64,000 nt of DNA from JAWXUK01 sp044432725 (lineage in GTDB: Bacteria; Bacillota; Clostridia; Oscillospirales; Oscillospiraceae). A model generated the notes under the pieces. That model was not told the DNA's origin and ran no database searches. It saw only the letters and a program-made list of their open reading frames with translations. Both the position numbers and the translations under genes were made by a program. The stretch is taken from NCBI GenBank assembly GCA_044432725.1, contig JAWXUL010000014.1:1-64000 (forward strand), given 5' to 3'. Each line of letters begins with the position of its first letter. Position 1 is the stretch's first letter. Shown piece by piece: positions 13,798 to 22,987 of the stretch.

Positions 13798-15900
13798 ATG
13801 TCAAGAAAAGTATCTCTGGAAAAAACCAGAAATATCGGCATCATGGCTCATATTGATGCGGGTAAAACCACCACCACAGAACGTATTTTATACTATACTG
13901 GGGTGAACTATAAAATCGGCGAAACCCATGAGGGTAATGCCACCATGGACTGGATGGCACAAGAGCAAGAACGTGGTATTACCATTACTTCTGCTGCAAC
14001 CACCTGTTTTTGGAGTGGATCTTCACAACAATATGACTCACATCGTATCAACATCATTGACACCCCTGGCCACGTGGATTTCACCGTGGAAGTGGAACGT
14101 TCTTTGCGTGTCTTAGACGGATCTGTCACTGTGATGTGTGCCAAAGGTGGTGTGGAACCACAATCTGAAACAGTTTGGAGACAAGCTGACCACTATCGTG
14201 TCCCTCGCATGATTTATGTGAACAAAATGGACATTATGGGGGCTGATTTCTTCAACGTTTTGGACATGGTCTATGACCGTCTGAAATGTAATGCTGTGCC
14301 CATTCAACTTCCTATCGGCGCTGAAGACACATTCAAAGGAATTGTGGATTTGGTCGAAATGAAAGCTGACGTCTATTATGACGAAAAAGGTGATGATATG
14401 CGTGTGGAAGAGATTCCTGCTGATTTGGCAGAAATCGCTGCTGAATATCGCACCAAACTTGTGGACTGCTGTGCAGACATCGACGAAGAAGTCATGGAAC
14501 TGGCTCTAGAAGAAAAACCCATCCCTCCAGAAATGCTTCGTGCTGCTTTGCGTAAGGGTACCATTGATAACGTGATTATTCCTGTTGTTTGTGGCACATC
14601 TTACAAAAACAAAGGGGTGCAAAAACTTCTGGATGCAGTGGTTGACTTCATGCCTTCTCCTTTGGATATCCCTGCTATCGCTGGGGTGAATCCTGATACA
14701 GGAGATGAGGACAGCCGTCCAGCAGACGACAATGCACCTTTCTCTGCCCTTGCATTTAAGATTATGACAGACCCATTTGTTGGTCGTTTGTCTTTCTTCC
14801 GTGTGTATTCCGGTAACATTTCCACTGGTTCTACTGTGATTAACTCCACAAAAAACCAAAAGGAACGTTTCGGACGTATTCTTCAAATGCACGCAAACAG
14901 CCGTGAAGACATTGAACATGTTTATTCTGGTGACATTGCTGCTGCTGTGGGACTGAAAAACACCACCACAGGGGATACCCTCTGTGACCCTGCTAACACA
15001 ATCATTCTGGAGTCTATGGAATTCCCTGACCCAGTTATCCGTGTGGCAATCGAGCCAAAAACCAAAGCTGGACAAGAAAAAATGGGTCTTGCTCTTGTGA
15101 AATTGGCAGAAGAAGATCCTACTTTTAAAACTTATACCGACGAAGAAACAGGTCAAACTATCATCGCAGGTATGGGTGAGCTTCACCTTGAAATCATCGT
15201 GGACAGATTGCTCCGTGAGTTCAAAGTGGAAGCAAACGTAGGGGCTCCTCAAGTGGCATATAAAGAAACCATCAAGAAAGAAGTGGAGCAAGATACAAAA
15301 TATGCTCGTCAATCTGGTGGTAAAGGACAATATGGTCACTGTAAAATTCGTGTGGAACCAAACGAATCTGGTAAAGGTTACGAATTTGTCAATGCCATCG
15401 TGGGTGGATCTATTCCAAAAGAATATATCCCTGCTGTTGATGCTGGTGTCCAAGGCGCTATGCAAGCAGGTGTCCTTGCTGGCTATAACGTCGTGGACGT
15501 AAAGGTCACTCTTTATGATGGATCTTACCATGAAGTTGACTCTAGTGAAATGGCATTTAAAATTGCTGGCTCTATGGCTTTCAAAGAAGCTTGTCGCAAG
15601 GCAAATCCAATCATCTTGGAACCAATCATGAAAGTTTCTGTCACTGTTCCTGATGATTATATGGGAACTGTCATTGGCGACTTGAACTCACGTCGTGGAC
15701 AAATCCTAGGACAAGAAACCCGTCCTGGTGCTGTGCAAGTGGACGCTTTGGTGCCTCTTGCCAACATGTTTGGTTATTCCACTGACTTGCGTTCTTCTAC
15801 CCAAGGACGTGGTAACTATGCCATGGAACCTCACAGCTATGTAGAGATTCCAAAAAATATTGCAGAGAAAATTATCTCTGACCGTAGTAAAAACGACTAA
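13798..15900 (+). CDS. fusA: Elongation factor G
   Basis: 700 residues, full length. G1 is AHIDAGKT; the DTPGHVDF, NKMD and later G motifs are all intact. Domain II and the C-terminal domains IV and V (ARQSGGKGQYGHCKIRV, PGAVQVDALVPLANMFGYSTDLRSSTQGRGNY in two pieces) are complete. The GTPase drives translocation and, with RRF, ribosome recycling. ATG lies seven bases after AGGAG, 15 bases behind rpsG, in the str operon. Large antisense open frames across this gene are codon-bias shadows. Confidence 0.98.
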   Translation: MSRKVSLEKTRNIGIMAHIDAGKTTTTERILYYTGVNYKIGETHEGNATMDWMAQEQERGITITSAATTCFWSGSSQQYDSHRINIIDTPGHVDFTVEVERSLRVLDGSVTVMCAKGGVEPQSETVWRQADHYRVPRMIYVNKMDIMGADFFNVLDMVYDRLKCNAVPIQLPIGAEDTFKGIVDLVEMKADVYYDEKGDDMRVEEIPADLAEIAAEYRTKLVDCCADIDEEVMELALEEKPIPPEMLRAALRKGTIDNVIIPVVCGTSYKNKGVQKLLDAVVDFMPSPLDIPAIAGVNPDTGDEDSRPADDNAPFSALAFKIMTDPFVGRLSFFRVYSGNISTGSTVINSTKNQKERFGRILQMHANSREDIEHVYSGDIAAAVGLKNTTTGDTLCDPANTIILESMEFPDPVIRVAIEPKTKAGQEKMGLALVKLAEEDPTFKTYTDEETGQTIIAGMGELHLEIIVDRLLREFKVEANVGAPQVAYKETIKKEVEQDTKYARQSGGKGQYGHCKIRVEPNESGKGYEFVNAIVGGSIPKEYIPAVDAGVQGAMQAGVLAGYNVVDVKVTLYDGSYHEVDSSEMAFKIAGSMAFKEACRKANPIILEPIMKVSVTVPDDYMGTVIGDLNSRRGQILGQETRPGAVQVDALVPLANMFGYSTDLRSSTQGRGNYAMEPHSYVEIPKNIAEKIISDRSKND

Positions 15901-15952
15901 TTTCAAAGAAGAAGATAAAAGAAAATTTTACCTGTTTTACAGTAAATTTTAC

Positions 15953-15981
15953 TTGCTATTTTCTTTGAGTTTTGGTAAAAT
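15953..15981 (+). promoter_or_regulatory. Internal promoter for tuf
   Basis: TTGCTA (15953-15958), 17 bases, TAAAAT (15976-15981), 55 bases before tuf, which has AAGGAGG. Separate tuf transcription is common in str operons. Confidence 0.6.
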
Positions 15982-16035
15982 AAACTCAGCGTAAGAAAAA
16001 ATGATTTTTTTTAAATTTTAAGGAGGCTATTCAAA

Positions 16036-17235
16036 ATGGCAAAACAAAAGTTTGAACGTACAAAACCCCACGTAAACATCGGTACTATTGGTCACGTTGA
16101 CCATGGTAAAACCACATTGACAGCTGCTATCACAAAATTCCTTTCTTTACAAGGCTATGCAGAGCATCAAGATTATGCTTCTATCGACAAAGCGCCTGAA
16201 GAAAGAGAACGTGGTATCACAATCAACACAGCTCACGTGGAGTATCAAACAGATGCTCGTCACTATGCTCACGTTGACTGCCCAGGGCATGCTGACTATA
16301 TCAAAAACATGATCACTGGTGCTGCTCAAATGGACGGCGGTATCCTTGTTATCGCTGCTACTGACGGACCTATGGCTCAAACTCGTGAACACATCTTGCT
16401 TGCTCGCCAAGTGGGCGTGCCAGCCATGGTTGTTTTCTTGAACAAATGTGACCAAATGGACGACGAAGAGTTGCTTGAATTGGTTGAAATGGAAGTGCGT
16501 GAAGTGCTTTCTGGCTATGACTTCCCAGGTGATGACATCCCTGTCATCAAAGGTTCTGCTTTGAACGCTTTGACCTGTGAAGATGGTGTTGACCATGCTG
16601 ACTTCGCTTGCATCAAAGAATTGATGGATGCTGTTGATAGCTATATCCCAACTCCTGAGCGTATGGCTGACCAACCTTTCCTTATGCCTGTGGAAGATGT
16701 TATGACAATTCCTGGCCGTGGTACTGTTGCAACAGGCCGTGTGGAACGTGGTCAAATCAAAATGGGTGAAGAAGTTGAAATCGTCGGTTTCTCTGAAGAA
16801 AGCCGTAAAACAACTGTTACTGGTATCGAAATGTTCCGTAAAACAATGGATTACGCTGAAGCTGGTGAAAACATCGGTGCTTTGCTTCGTGGTGTGGCTC
16901 GTGAAGATATTCAACGTGGTCAAGTCCTTTGTAAAATTGGTTCTATCAAACCTCACACCAAATTTACAGGTCAAGTGTATGTTCTGTCTAAAGACGAAGG
17001 TGGTCGTACCACTCCTTTCTTCAGCAACTACCGTCCTCAATTCTATTTCCGTACTACCGACGTGACAGGTGTTATCACTTTGCAAGAAGGCACAGAAATG
17101 TGTATGCCTGGGGATAACGTTGACATGAACGTGGAATTGATTACTCCTATCGCTATTGAAAAAGGTCTCCGCTTCGCTATCCGTGAAGGTGGACGTACCG
17201 TTGGTTCTGGCGTTGTTATCAGCGTTGCAGAATAA
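16036..17235 (+). CDS. tuf: Elongation factor Tu
   Basis: 399 residues, full length. G motifs GHVDHGKTTLT, DCPGHADY, NKCDQ and GSALNAL are intact, with normal domains II and III to GRTVGSGVV. It delivers aminoacyl-tRNA to the ribosome. The spacing from fusA (135 bases), its own promoter and a strong terminator at 17271 allow independent high expression. Codon use is strongly biased, as expected for one of the most abundant proteins. Confidence 0.98.
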   Translation: MAKQKFERTKPHVNIGTIGHVDHGKTTLTAAITKFLSLQGYAEHQDYASIDKAPEERERGITINTAHVEYQTDARHYAHVDCPGHADYIKNMITGAAQMDGGILVIAATDGPMAQTREHILLARQVGVPAMVVFLNKCDQMDDEELLELVEMEVREVLSGYDFPGDDIPVIKGSALNALTCEDGVDHADFACIKELMDAVDSYIPTPERMADQPFLMPVEDVMTIPGRGTVATGRVERGQIKMGEEVEIVGFSEESRKTTVTGIEMFRKTMDYAEAGENIGALLRGVAREDIQRGQVLCKIGSIKPHTKFTGQVYVLSKDEGGRTTPFFSNYRPQFYFRTTDVTGVITLQEGTEMCMPGDNVDMNVELITPIAIEKGLRFAIREGGRTVGSGVVISVAE

Positions 17236-17270
17236 TCTATCTTATTATTGTAAATAAATAGATAAAATTT

Positions 17271-17305
17271 CACCCTCACTGTGTAAATAGTGAGGGTGTT
17301 TTATT
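17271..17305 (+). terminator. str operon terminator
   Basis: CACCCTCAC (17271-17279) pairs with GTGAGGGTG (17290-17298), followed by TTTTATTTTT. Confidence 0.9.
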
Positions 17306-17335
17306 TTTAATTTTATGTCAGCATTGTTAATGCTA

Positions 17336-17638
17336 TCAGTATGAGACTGTGTTCATATAACTACTCACAGCGAAAATGATCATGATCACAGCGAAAATTC
17401 TCAGATTTCGTTTGTATTTATTGATGACTGATTTTTTTGTCATATATTCTGGCACCACAGGTATGATGCTGAAACTTGCAGCATAGCCCCATATCCCTAA
17501 CATACGATAAATAGCATTGTCAGTGATGTCTGTCAACAACAGACCTAAGCCGAAGGCACATAAACCATATTTTAATTGTCGCCATGTAGTCCACGGCTTT
17601 TTTTCCTTCTCTTCTTTTGGGAGAGGTAATCGGTTCAT
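17336..17638 (-). CDS. Small membrane protein, unknown function
   Basis: 100 residues; ATG at 17636-17638 behind AAGGAG. A charged N-terminal tail (PKEEKEKKPWTTWRQLKYG) precedes two or three hydrophobic segments (about 26-40, 45-62, 80-98) separated by a basic loop (MTKKSVINKYKRN). I do not recognise a family. It is divergently oriented from the small membrane protein at 17790, and the 151-base space between them must hold both promoters. Confidence 0.7.
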   Translation of the reverse strand: MNRLPLPKEEKEKKPWTTWRQLKYGLCAFGLGLLLTDITDNAIYRMLGIWGYAASFSIIPVVPEYMTKKSVINKYKRNLRIFAVIMIIFAVSSYMNTVSY

Positions 17639-17789
17639 AAGTGTTTCTCCTTATTGTAATAGTTGTGATTTGGTCTATTATACTAAAAAACAGCTTGTTT
17701 GTCAAAAAAAGAAAATTCATAATTTCTTTATAAATTATCCTTTACTTCCCATTGCTTTGTTGTTATAATAGATAAAAAGGGGTGGTATT

Positions 17790-18107
17790 ATGTTAGAAAT
17801 TTTAGATAAAATGATTCCCGTTGTCATTGCCTCTGTGCTCTTTGCTCTAGTGGCTTTTTTGAAAAAGCATAAAGAAAAAAAGCCTTTGGCTTTCCTTTTA
17901 ACTGTGATGTTGACAGGATACTGGGGAATGATTCTTCTCATCGCACATATCGCTTGCCTCACCGCCTTGGATTTACAAGGAAGGGGAGAAAATGCTTTGG
18001 GGATGTATCTCGTTGCCTTTTATCTATTTCTTTGTACTGTTTTTAAAATCTATCAAACTGTTTCTTCTTTAAAAAATAGAAACAAGCCAACTGAACAGAC
18101 AGAATAG
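17790..18107 (+). CDS. Small membrane protein, unknown function
   Basis: 105 residues behind GGGGTGG. It has three hydrophobic segments (about 5-24, 33-56, 68-90), a basic loop FLKKHKEKKP after the first and a charged tail SLKNRNKPTEQTE. No family is recognised. The stop codon lies inside the stem-loop that terminates both this gene and the facing tRNA-Ser gene. Confidence 0.7.
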   Translation: MLEILDKMIPVVIASVLFALVAFLKKHKEKKPLAFLLTVMLTGYWGMILLIAHIACLTALDLQGRGENALGMYLVAFYLFLCTVFKIYQTVSSLKNRNKPTEQTE

Positions 18108-18120
18108 CTTGTTTCTATTT
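18074..18120. terminator. Bidirectional terminator, small membrane gene and tRNA-Ser
   Basis: AAATAGAAACAAGC (18074-18087) pairs perfectly with GCTTGTTTCTATTT (18107-18120). T-runs flank it in both directions. Confidence 0.75.
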
Positions 18121-18123
18121 CTT

Positions 18124-18215
18124 TGGCGGAGTGGGTGGGATTCGAACCCACGGTACGAGCAAGTCGTACAACTGATTTCGAGTCAGTCTCGTTATGACCA
18201 CTTCGATACCACTCC
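18124..18215 (-). tRNA. tRNA-Ser(CGA)
   Basis: 92 bases with CCA. The acceptor is GGAGTGG/CCACTCC, the anticodon loop CTCGAAA gives CGA, and there is a long class II variable arm (GTACGACTTGCTCGTAC). Confidence 0.95.
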
Positions 18216-18248
18216 ATACCCATCGGTGTATAAAACCTCTGTTTTCAA

Positions 18249-18277
18249 ATAATAACAGATTTCAAAAAAAATTGCAA
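18249..18277 (-). promoter_or_regulatory. Promoter of tRNA-Ser
   Basis: On the minus strand TTGCAA (18272-18277), 17 bases, TATTAT (18249-18254). Confidence 0.65.
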
Positions 18278-18487
18278 GGGGAAATAAGAAAATATTTAAG
18301 AAAGAGTAATATATTTTTCACTAAAAAGTTGTGATATTTTTAACTTTTTAGGAAAAGAATGAAAAATATGGAAAAATTAGCAGAAAATAAGAAAAAAGAT
18401 TACAATGATTACAAAAAGTAATATATATATATATTATAACACAAGATAAAATAAAGAAAAAAAACAAAAGAAATATGAATTTTTTTC
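18278..18487. other. Very AT-rich spacer
   Basis: About 200 bases of A-rich DNA with an ATATATATATAT run near 18422. I see no gene. It could be a curved upstream element for the promoter that follows. Confidence 0.4.
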
Positions 18488-18516
18488 TTGACTTTTGACA
18501 AAAAGGGTAGTAAAAT
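18488..18516 (+). promoter_or_regulatory. Promoter of the second chemoreceptor gene
   Basis: TTGACT (18488-18493), 17 bases, TAAAAT (18511-18516). The start site near 18523 leaves a leader of about 160 bases. Confidence 0.75.
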
Positions 18517-18534
18517 AGAGTAGACTATTTATCT

Positions 18535-18655
18535 AGGGTCTGGACACATTCCTATCACAGCCTCTCTTTTTAGAAGGAGAAGTTAGGATTTCTGTTCAAA
18601 CCCAAAGGGCGATAGACAAGTTTTAGGGAACGAATCTATCCCCAAAATCTACTTC
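18535..18655 (+). promoter_or_regulatory. Structured 5' leader of the chemoreceptor mRNA
   Basis: GGGT (18536) pairs with ACCC (18600), enclosing GGACA/TGTTC, TCCTA/TAGGA and CTCTC/GGAG as nested helices. A second arm, GATAGA (18611) with TCTATC (18633), encloses TTTTAGGGAACGAA. It does not match the cyclic-di-GMP-I or -II riboswitch cores that I know. It ends about 28 bases before the start codon, so it could control translation. Confidence 0.5.
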
Positions 18656-18683
18656 ATTAAAGAAAGCGGAGGAATACCCAATC

Positions 18684-20465
18684 ATGTTCAAGAAAATGAA
18701 AATTTCCACCTACCTCATCAGCTGTTTTGCACTGGTACTTTGTTGTACCATCATCATCTCTTTTGCATCCCTAACAGGTTTGCAGAATATCAGCACAAAC
18801 ATGGATGAACTCATCGGCAAGACCATTGCAACACAACAATCCTTGGTACGTATGCGTCTCGAAATCAACATTGGTGCCCGTAATGTGCGTGAAATGGCGT
18901 TAACCACCAACACAGCAGATTATGCAGACTTTATGAAAGCAACAGAAACTGCTTTGGGCAACATTGAAGTAGAACGTGATTTCATGGATGCCAACTATGG
19001 AACCCAAAGTAACTTAAGCCAGCTGAACACAGCTTTGGACTCTTGGATTGCCATCGCCACAGGAGCGGCTGGTATGCTCCAAGCGGGTCAAAGAGATGCT
19101 GCAATTACAGCTTTGCTGGAACAGTGTTCTCCTGCCCTTGCCACATTGGATACCATTTCTGCAACCATCAATGAAGAACTTGTAACCATGACAAATGAAG
19201 CAACAGCAGACAACACTCAACAACTTCAGTTCTATATGGCATTGATTATGATTTTGTTCATCATTGCTGCTGTGTTCTCTATCGTTGCTGCTGCTTCTGC
19301 AACCAACAACATCGTCAATGGTATCAACTTGATCTCTGACTTTGCTGAAGAACTTTCTAAAGGTAACTTGGATGCAGAGATTCATTACGATGGTAAAAAC
19401 GCTATTGGTCGCTTGGCTGAAACAATGCAATTTAGCTTCCACGAACTGTCTAAATATGTTCATACCATTGAAACTTACATGACAAACTTCTCCGATGGTA
19501 ACTTCCGTCAAGTGGAAATTCCATTCGAATTCCTTGGTGATTTCGCAGCCATCGGTAATGCAATCACAAACTTCAGCAAAAAGATTAACTTCGTCCTTGG
19601 TGACGTGAACGAAACTTCTGGTCAAGTGTTCACTGGTGCAGAACAAGTTTCTGTGGGTGCTCAAACTTTGGCTGCTGGTGCAACACAACAAGCTTCTTCT
19701 GTAGAAGAGTTGTCTGCTACCATCAATGAAATTTCAGCTCAAGTTACCCGTACAGCTGAAAACTCACAAATTGCAGATAATCTAGCAAAAGCTGCAGGTC
19801 ATGTTGTGGAGAAGAGTTTGACAGAAATGTCTCAACTTCTTTCTGCGATTGAGGATATTGCTGAAGCTTCTGAAGGCATCAGCAAAATCATCAAAGACAT
19901 CGACGATATCGCATTCCAAACCAATATCCTTGCTTTGAACGCAGCTGTTGAGGCTGCTCGTGCTGGACAAGCTGGTAAAGGATTTGCCGTGGTTGCTGAC
20001 GAAGTTCGTAACTTGGCTCAAAAATCTGCAGAAGCGGCTAAACGTACCACTGGTTTGATCGAGAATTCACTGGATTCCGTTCGTCGTGGTACCACATTGG
20101 CAAACAATACTCATGACGCATTTACAGAAGTTGCTGATAACTCTGGCAAAGTGCTGTCTGTCGTGGAAGAAATTGCTGCTGCTTCTAAAGACCAAGCACA
20201 TTCTGTGGCTCAAGTCCTAGAAGCTGTGACTCAAATCTCTTCTGTGGTGCAAATGAACTCTGCTACTTCTGAAGAATCTGCAGCTGCTTCTGAAGAATTG
20301 TCTGGTCAAGCAACTGTTTTGAAATCATTGATTGCTCAATTCCAATTAAATGGCTCTGCAGTAGAAACTCATATCATGGAAGTTGCTTCTCACACTGACT
20401 CTTCTCCAAGCTATGCTTCTACTCCTTCTTTAAATACACCATCTACTTTGGACAGCAAGTATTAA
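18684..20465 (+). CDS. Methyl-accepting chemotaxis protein with four-helix-bundle sensor
   Basis: 593 residues; ATG with GGAGG 11 bases upstream. TM1 is about residues 10-33, a periplasm-type four-helix bundle about 35-180 (TIATQQSLVRMRLEINIGARNVREM is typical, given here in part), TM2 about 183-206, then HAMP and the cytoplasmic coiled coil. The signalling tip is near 409-445 (AFQTNILALNAAVEAARAG). A serine/threonine-rich tail follows residue 555 without a CheR pentapeptide. It is monocistronic, with a structured leader and its own terminator. Confidence 0.95.
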   Translation: MFKKMKISTYLISCFALVLCCTIIISFASLTGLQNISTNMDELIGKTIATQQSLVRMRLEINIGARNVREMALTTNTADYADFMKATETALGNIEVERDFMDANYGTQSNLSQLNTALDSWIAIATGAAGMLQAGQRDAAITALLEQCSPALATLDTISATINEELVTMTNEATADNTQQLQFYMALIMILFIIAAVFSIVAAASATNNIVNGINLISDFAEELSKGNLDAEIHYDGKNAIGRLAETMQFSFHELSKYVHTIETYMTNFSDGNFRQVEIPFEFLGDFAAIGNAITNFSKKINFVLGDVNETSGQVFTGAEQVSVGAQTLAAGATQQASSVEELSATINEISAQVTRTAENSQIADNLAKAAGHVVEKSLTEMSQLLSAIEDIAEASEGISKIIKDIDDIAFQTNILALNAAVEAARAGQAGKGFAVVADEVRNLAQKSAEAAKRTTGLIENSLDSVRRGTTLANNTHDAFTEVADNSGKVLSVVEEIAAASKDQAHSVAQVLEAVTQISSVVQMNSATSEESAAASEELSGQATVLKSLIAQFQLNGSAVETHIMEVASHTDSSPSYASTPSLNTPSTLDSKY

Positions 20466-20529
20466 GAACTTTGTTTTCCCTAAAAAACAGAGTGGGTTTC
20501 CTTTAGTACTGACTTTCTATCATATAAAA

Positions 20530-20557
20530 CCACAGATTTTTAATCTGTGGTTTTTTT
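20530..20557 (+). terminator. Terminator after the chemoreceptor gene
   Basis: CCACAGATT pairs with AATCTGTGG, followed by seven T. The remaining 200 bases to groEL hold no gene. Confidence 0.88.
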
Positions 20558-20686
20558 GTGTGTTATGAACTTATGCGAATGACAGTAGCAGAATAACACA
20601 TTTCCTTTCGCTTCTACTATTTTAATCAAGAGGAGATGTTCTTACTTAGTTAGTAGAGCCATGTTTTATCATTAAAGCAAAGATGC

Positions 20687-20720
20687 AAAAAAGCCCACGA
20701 CCGAAGTCGCGAGCTTTTTT
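20687..20720 (-). terminator. groESL terminator
   Basis: AAGCCCACGAC pairs with GTCGCGAGCTT around CGAA. On the minus strand it is followed by TTTTTTG. Confidence 0.82.
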
Positions 20721-20774
20721 ATCTTAATAGAACATTTTATATACGTTCTTTTAGTTTGTCTTTGAGTCAGTACC

Positions 20775-22406
20775 TTAGTACATACCACCCATATCAGGCA
20801 TACCACCACCCATAGCAGGTGCAGGAGGTTCAGGCTTATCTGCCACTAAAGATTCAGTGGTCAAGAGAATAGAAGCTACAGAAGAAGCGTTTTGCAAGGC
20901 TGAACGAGTCACCTTGGTTGGATCCACGATACCAGCAGGAACCATGTCGCAATATTCTTCTTTGTATGCGTCAAAACCATAGCCAACTTTTCCAGTTTCC
21001 ATGACTTTAGAGAATACAACAGCACCTTCAATGCCGGCATTTTTCGCAATTTGTTGCATTGGATAAGTGAGAGCAGCAGAAATGATTTTTGCCCCTGTTT
21101 TTTCGTCGCCTTCTAAAGTGGCAAGTAACTTTTCAACAGCAGGAATGGCATTGATATAAGCAACGCCACCACCAGCGACAATGCCTTCTTCTACTGCTGC
21201 ACGAGTAGCATTCAAAGCATCTTCAATACGAAGTTTCTTTTCTTTCATTTCTGTTTCTGTAGGAGCACCCACTTTAATGACAGCAACACCACCAGAAAGT
21301 TTAGCAAGACGTTCTTGCAATTTTTCACGGTCATAATCAGAAGTAGTGGTTTCAATGGCACCACGGATTTGGCTGACACGGGCTTTGATGGCAGAAGAAT
21401 CACCAGCACCATCTACGATGATGGTATTTTCTTTGGTGACTTTCACTTGACGTGCTTGACCCAGTTGATCCATAGTCATTTCTTTTAATTCCAAACCAAC
21501 ATCAGAAGAAATTACTGTACCACCTGTTAGGATAGCAATATCTTCTAACATTTCTTTACGACGATCACCAAAACCAGGAGCTTTTACAGCAACCACGTTC
21601 AAAGTACCACGCAGACGGTTTACAATCAAAGTAGAAAGAGCATCCCCTTCCAAATCTTCTGCAATCATCATCAATTTTTTGCCAGATTGCATGACTTGTT
21701 CAAGGATAGGAAGAATCTCTTGAATTGAAGAGATTTTCTTGTCAGTAATCAGCACCAATGCATCATCCACAACAGCTTCCATCTTTTCTGTATCTGTCAC
21801 CATATAAGGAGTGATATAGCCACGGTCAAACATCATGCCTTCTACCACTTCAGAGTAAGTGTCAGCAGTTTTTGATTCTTCCACTGTGATGACACCGTCG
21901 TTAGACACTTTTTCCATTGCTTCTGCAATCAAAGTACCAATGGCATCGTCCCCAGAAGAAATTGCACCAACACGAGCGATATCAGCTGTGCCGTTGACTT
22001 TTTGGCTGTTTGCCAAGATTGCTTCAATGGCTGTATTAGTAGCAGCAGCAATCCCTTTTTTCATCACCATTGGATTTGCACCAGCAGCAAGGTTTTTCAA
22101 GCCTTCGTGAATCATTGCTTGTGCCAAAAGAGTGGCTGTAGTGGTGCCGTCACCAGCAACGTCGTTTGTTTTGGTAGAAACTTCTTTCACCAACTGTGCA
22201 CCCATGTTTTCAAAAGCATCGTCTAGTTCGATTTCTTTTGCAATGGTAACACCATCATTGGTGATCAAAGGACTGCCGAATTTTTTATCAAGCACCACAT
22301 TGCGACCTTTTGGTCCCATGGTGATTTTTACAGTATCTGCTAGTTGGTCCACCCCACGTTGTAGTGCTTGGCGAGCGTCTTCGCCGTATACAATCATTTT
22401 TGCCAT
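20775..22406 (-). CDS. groEL: Chaperonin GroEL (Hsp60)
   Basis: 543 residues, full length. It begins AKMIVYGEDARQALQRGVDQL and carries DGTTTATLLAQ, the ATP-binding GPKGRNVVLDK and GAPTETEMKEKK. It ends in the Gly-Met tail MGGGMPDMGGMY. It forms the 14-mer folding chamber with GroES. It lies 101 bases behind groES under the common CIRCE control. Confidence 0.98.
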   Translation of the reverse strand: MAKMIVYGEDARQALQRGVDQLADTVKITMGPKGRNVVLDKKFGSPLITNDGVTIAKEIELDDAFENMGAQLVKEVSTKTNDVAGDGTTTATLLAQAMIHEGLKNLAAGANPMVMKKGIAAATNTAIEAILANSQKVNGTADIARVGAISSGDDAIGTLIAEAMEKVSNDGVITVEESKTADTYSEVVEGMMFDRGYITPYMVTDTEKMEAVVDDALVLITDKKISSIQEILPILEQVMQSGKKLMMIAEDLEGDALSTLIVNRLRGTLNVVAVKAPGFGDRRKEMLEDIAILTGGTVISSDVGLELKEMTMDQLGQARQVKVTKENTIIVDGAGDSSAIKARVSQIRGAIETTTSDYDREKLQERLAKLSGGVAVIKVGAPTETEMKEKKLRIEDALNATRAAVEEGIVAGGGVAYINAIPAVEKLLATLEGDEKTGAKIISAALTYPMQQIAKNAGIEGAVVFSKVMETGKVGYGFDAYKEEYCDMVPAGIVDPTKVTRSALQNASSVASILLTTESLVADKPEPPAPAMGGGMPDMGGMY

Positions 22407-22507
22407 GTTAAAATTACCTCCGTTTAATGATTAAAATTAAGTTTATTTTGAATTGTCTATGGTGAAATCACTGTTTTTTTGGAAATATTCCCTAGAAAAC
22501 AAGATTT

Positions 22508-22792
22508 TTATTCTACAATCGCAAGAATATCCCCCTGTTTCACAATGGTGTATTCTTCGCCGTCTAATTTCACTTGGGTACCAGAATATTTGCTGGTGAT
22601 GACTTTTTGTCCCACAGAAACTTCCATTTTGATTTCTTTTCCGTCTACCATTCCACCAGGACCTACCTCTATGACCTCTGCCATTTCTGGTTTTTCCTTG
22701 GCTGCTGCGGTGAGAATAATACCACCTTTTGTGGTTTCTTCTGCCTCTACCATTTTCAGCACCACTCGGTCAGCTAAAGGTTTTAATTTCAT
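22508..22792 (-). CDS. groES: Co-chaperonin GroES (Hsp10)
   Basis: 94 residues, full length. It starts MKLKPLADRVVLKMVEAEE, has the mobile loop ETTKGGIIL and the roof region PGGMVDGKEIKMEVSVGQKV. It caps GroEL. ATG follows AGGAGGC, 53 bases after the CIRCE operator. It is the first gene of the operon. Confidence 0.98.
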   Translation of the reverse strand: MKLKPLADRVVLKMVEAEETTKGGIILTAAAKEKPEMAEVIEVGPGGMVDGKEIKMEVSVGQKVITSKYSGTQVKLDGEEYTIVKQGDILAIVE

Positions 22793-22844
22793 GTTATTTG
22801 CCTCCTTAAAAAAGTAAATTAGTTTGATTGACTGACTCTTTGTA

Positions 22845-22871
22845 TTAGCACTCGTCAGTCATGAGTGCTAA
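22845..22871 (-). promoter_or_regulatory. CIRCE operator (HrcA site)
   Basis: TTAGCACTC, nine bases, GAGTGCTAA: a perfect match to the CIRCE consensus, just downstream of the groESL promoter. It is expected to be bound by HrcA and released on heat stress. Confidence 0.97.
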
Positions 22872-22882
22872 TCACAATATTG

Positions 22883-22911
22883 ATGATAACTCTTTTTGAA
22901 AGAAAAATCAA
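22883..22911 (-). promoter_or_regulatory. groESL promoter
   Basis: On the minus strand TTGATT (22906-22911), 17 bases, TATCAT (22883-22888), immediately upstream of CIRCE. Confidence 0.75.
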
Positions 22912-22987
22912 GTCTTTTTTGAAAAAAATTTCAAAAAATTTTTTTTGTTTTCTGCATAGAAGCCTCCATAGGCTCATATAGAATCTA

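Noticed and set aside
14506..15531. A 341-codon minus-strand frame across fusA.
   Set aside because: It is antisense to a certain, strongly codon-biased gene, has no ribosome site and no recognisable protein features.
16147..17085. A 312-codon minus-strand frame across tuf.
   Set aside because: Same reasoning: codon-bias shadow of tuf.
18523..18683. A cyclic-di-GMP-I or -II riboswitch before the second chemoreceptor.
   Set aside because: The leader is structured, but the conserved core motifs of either class are not present, so I leave it unnamed.
22479..22817. Plus-strand frames over groES and groEL.
   Set aside because: Antisense shadows of chaperonin genes.
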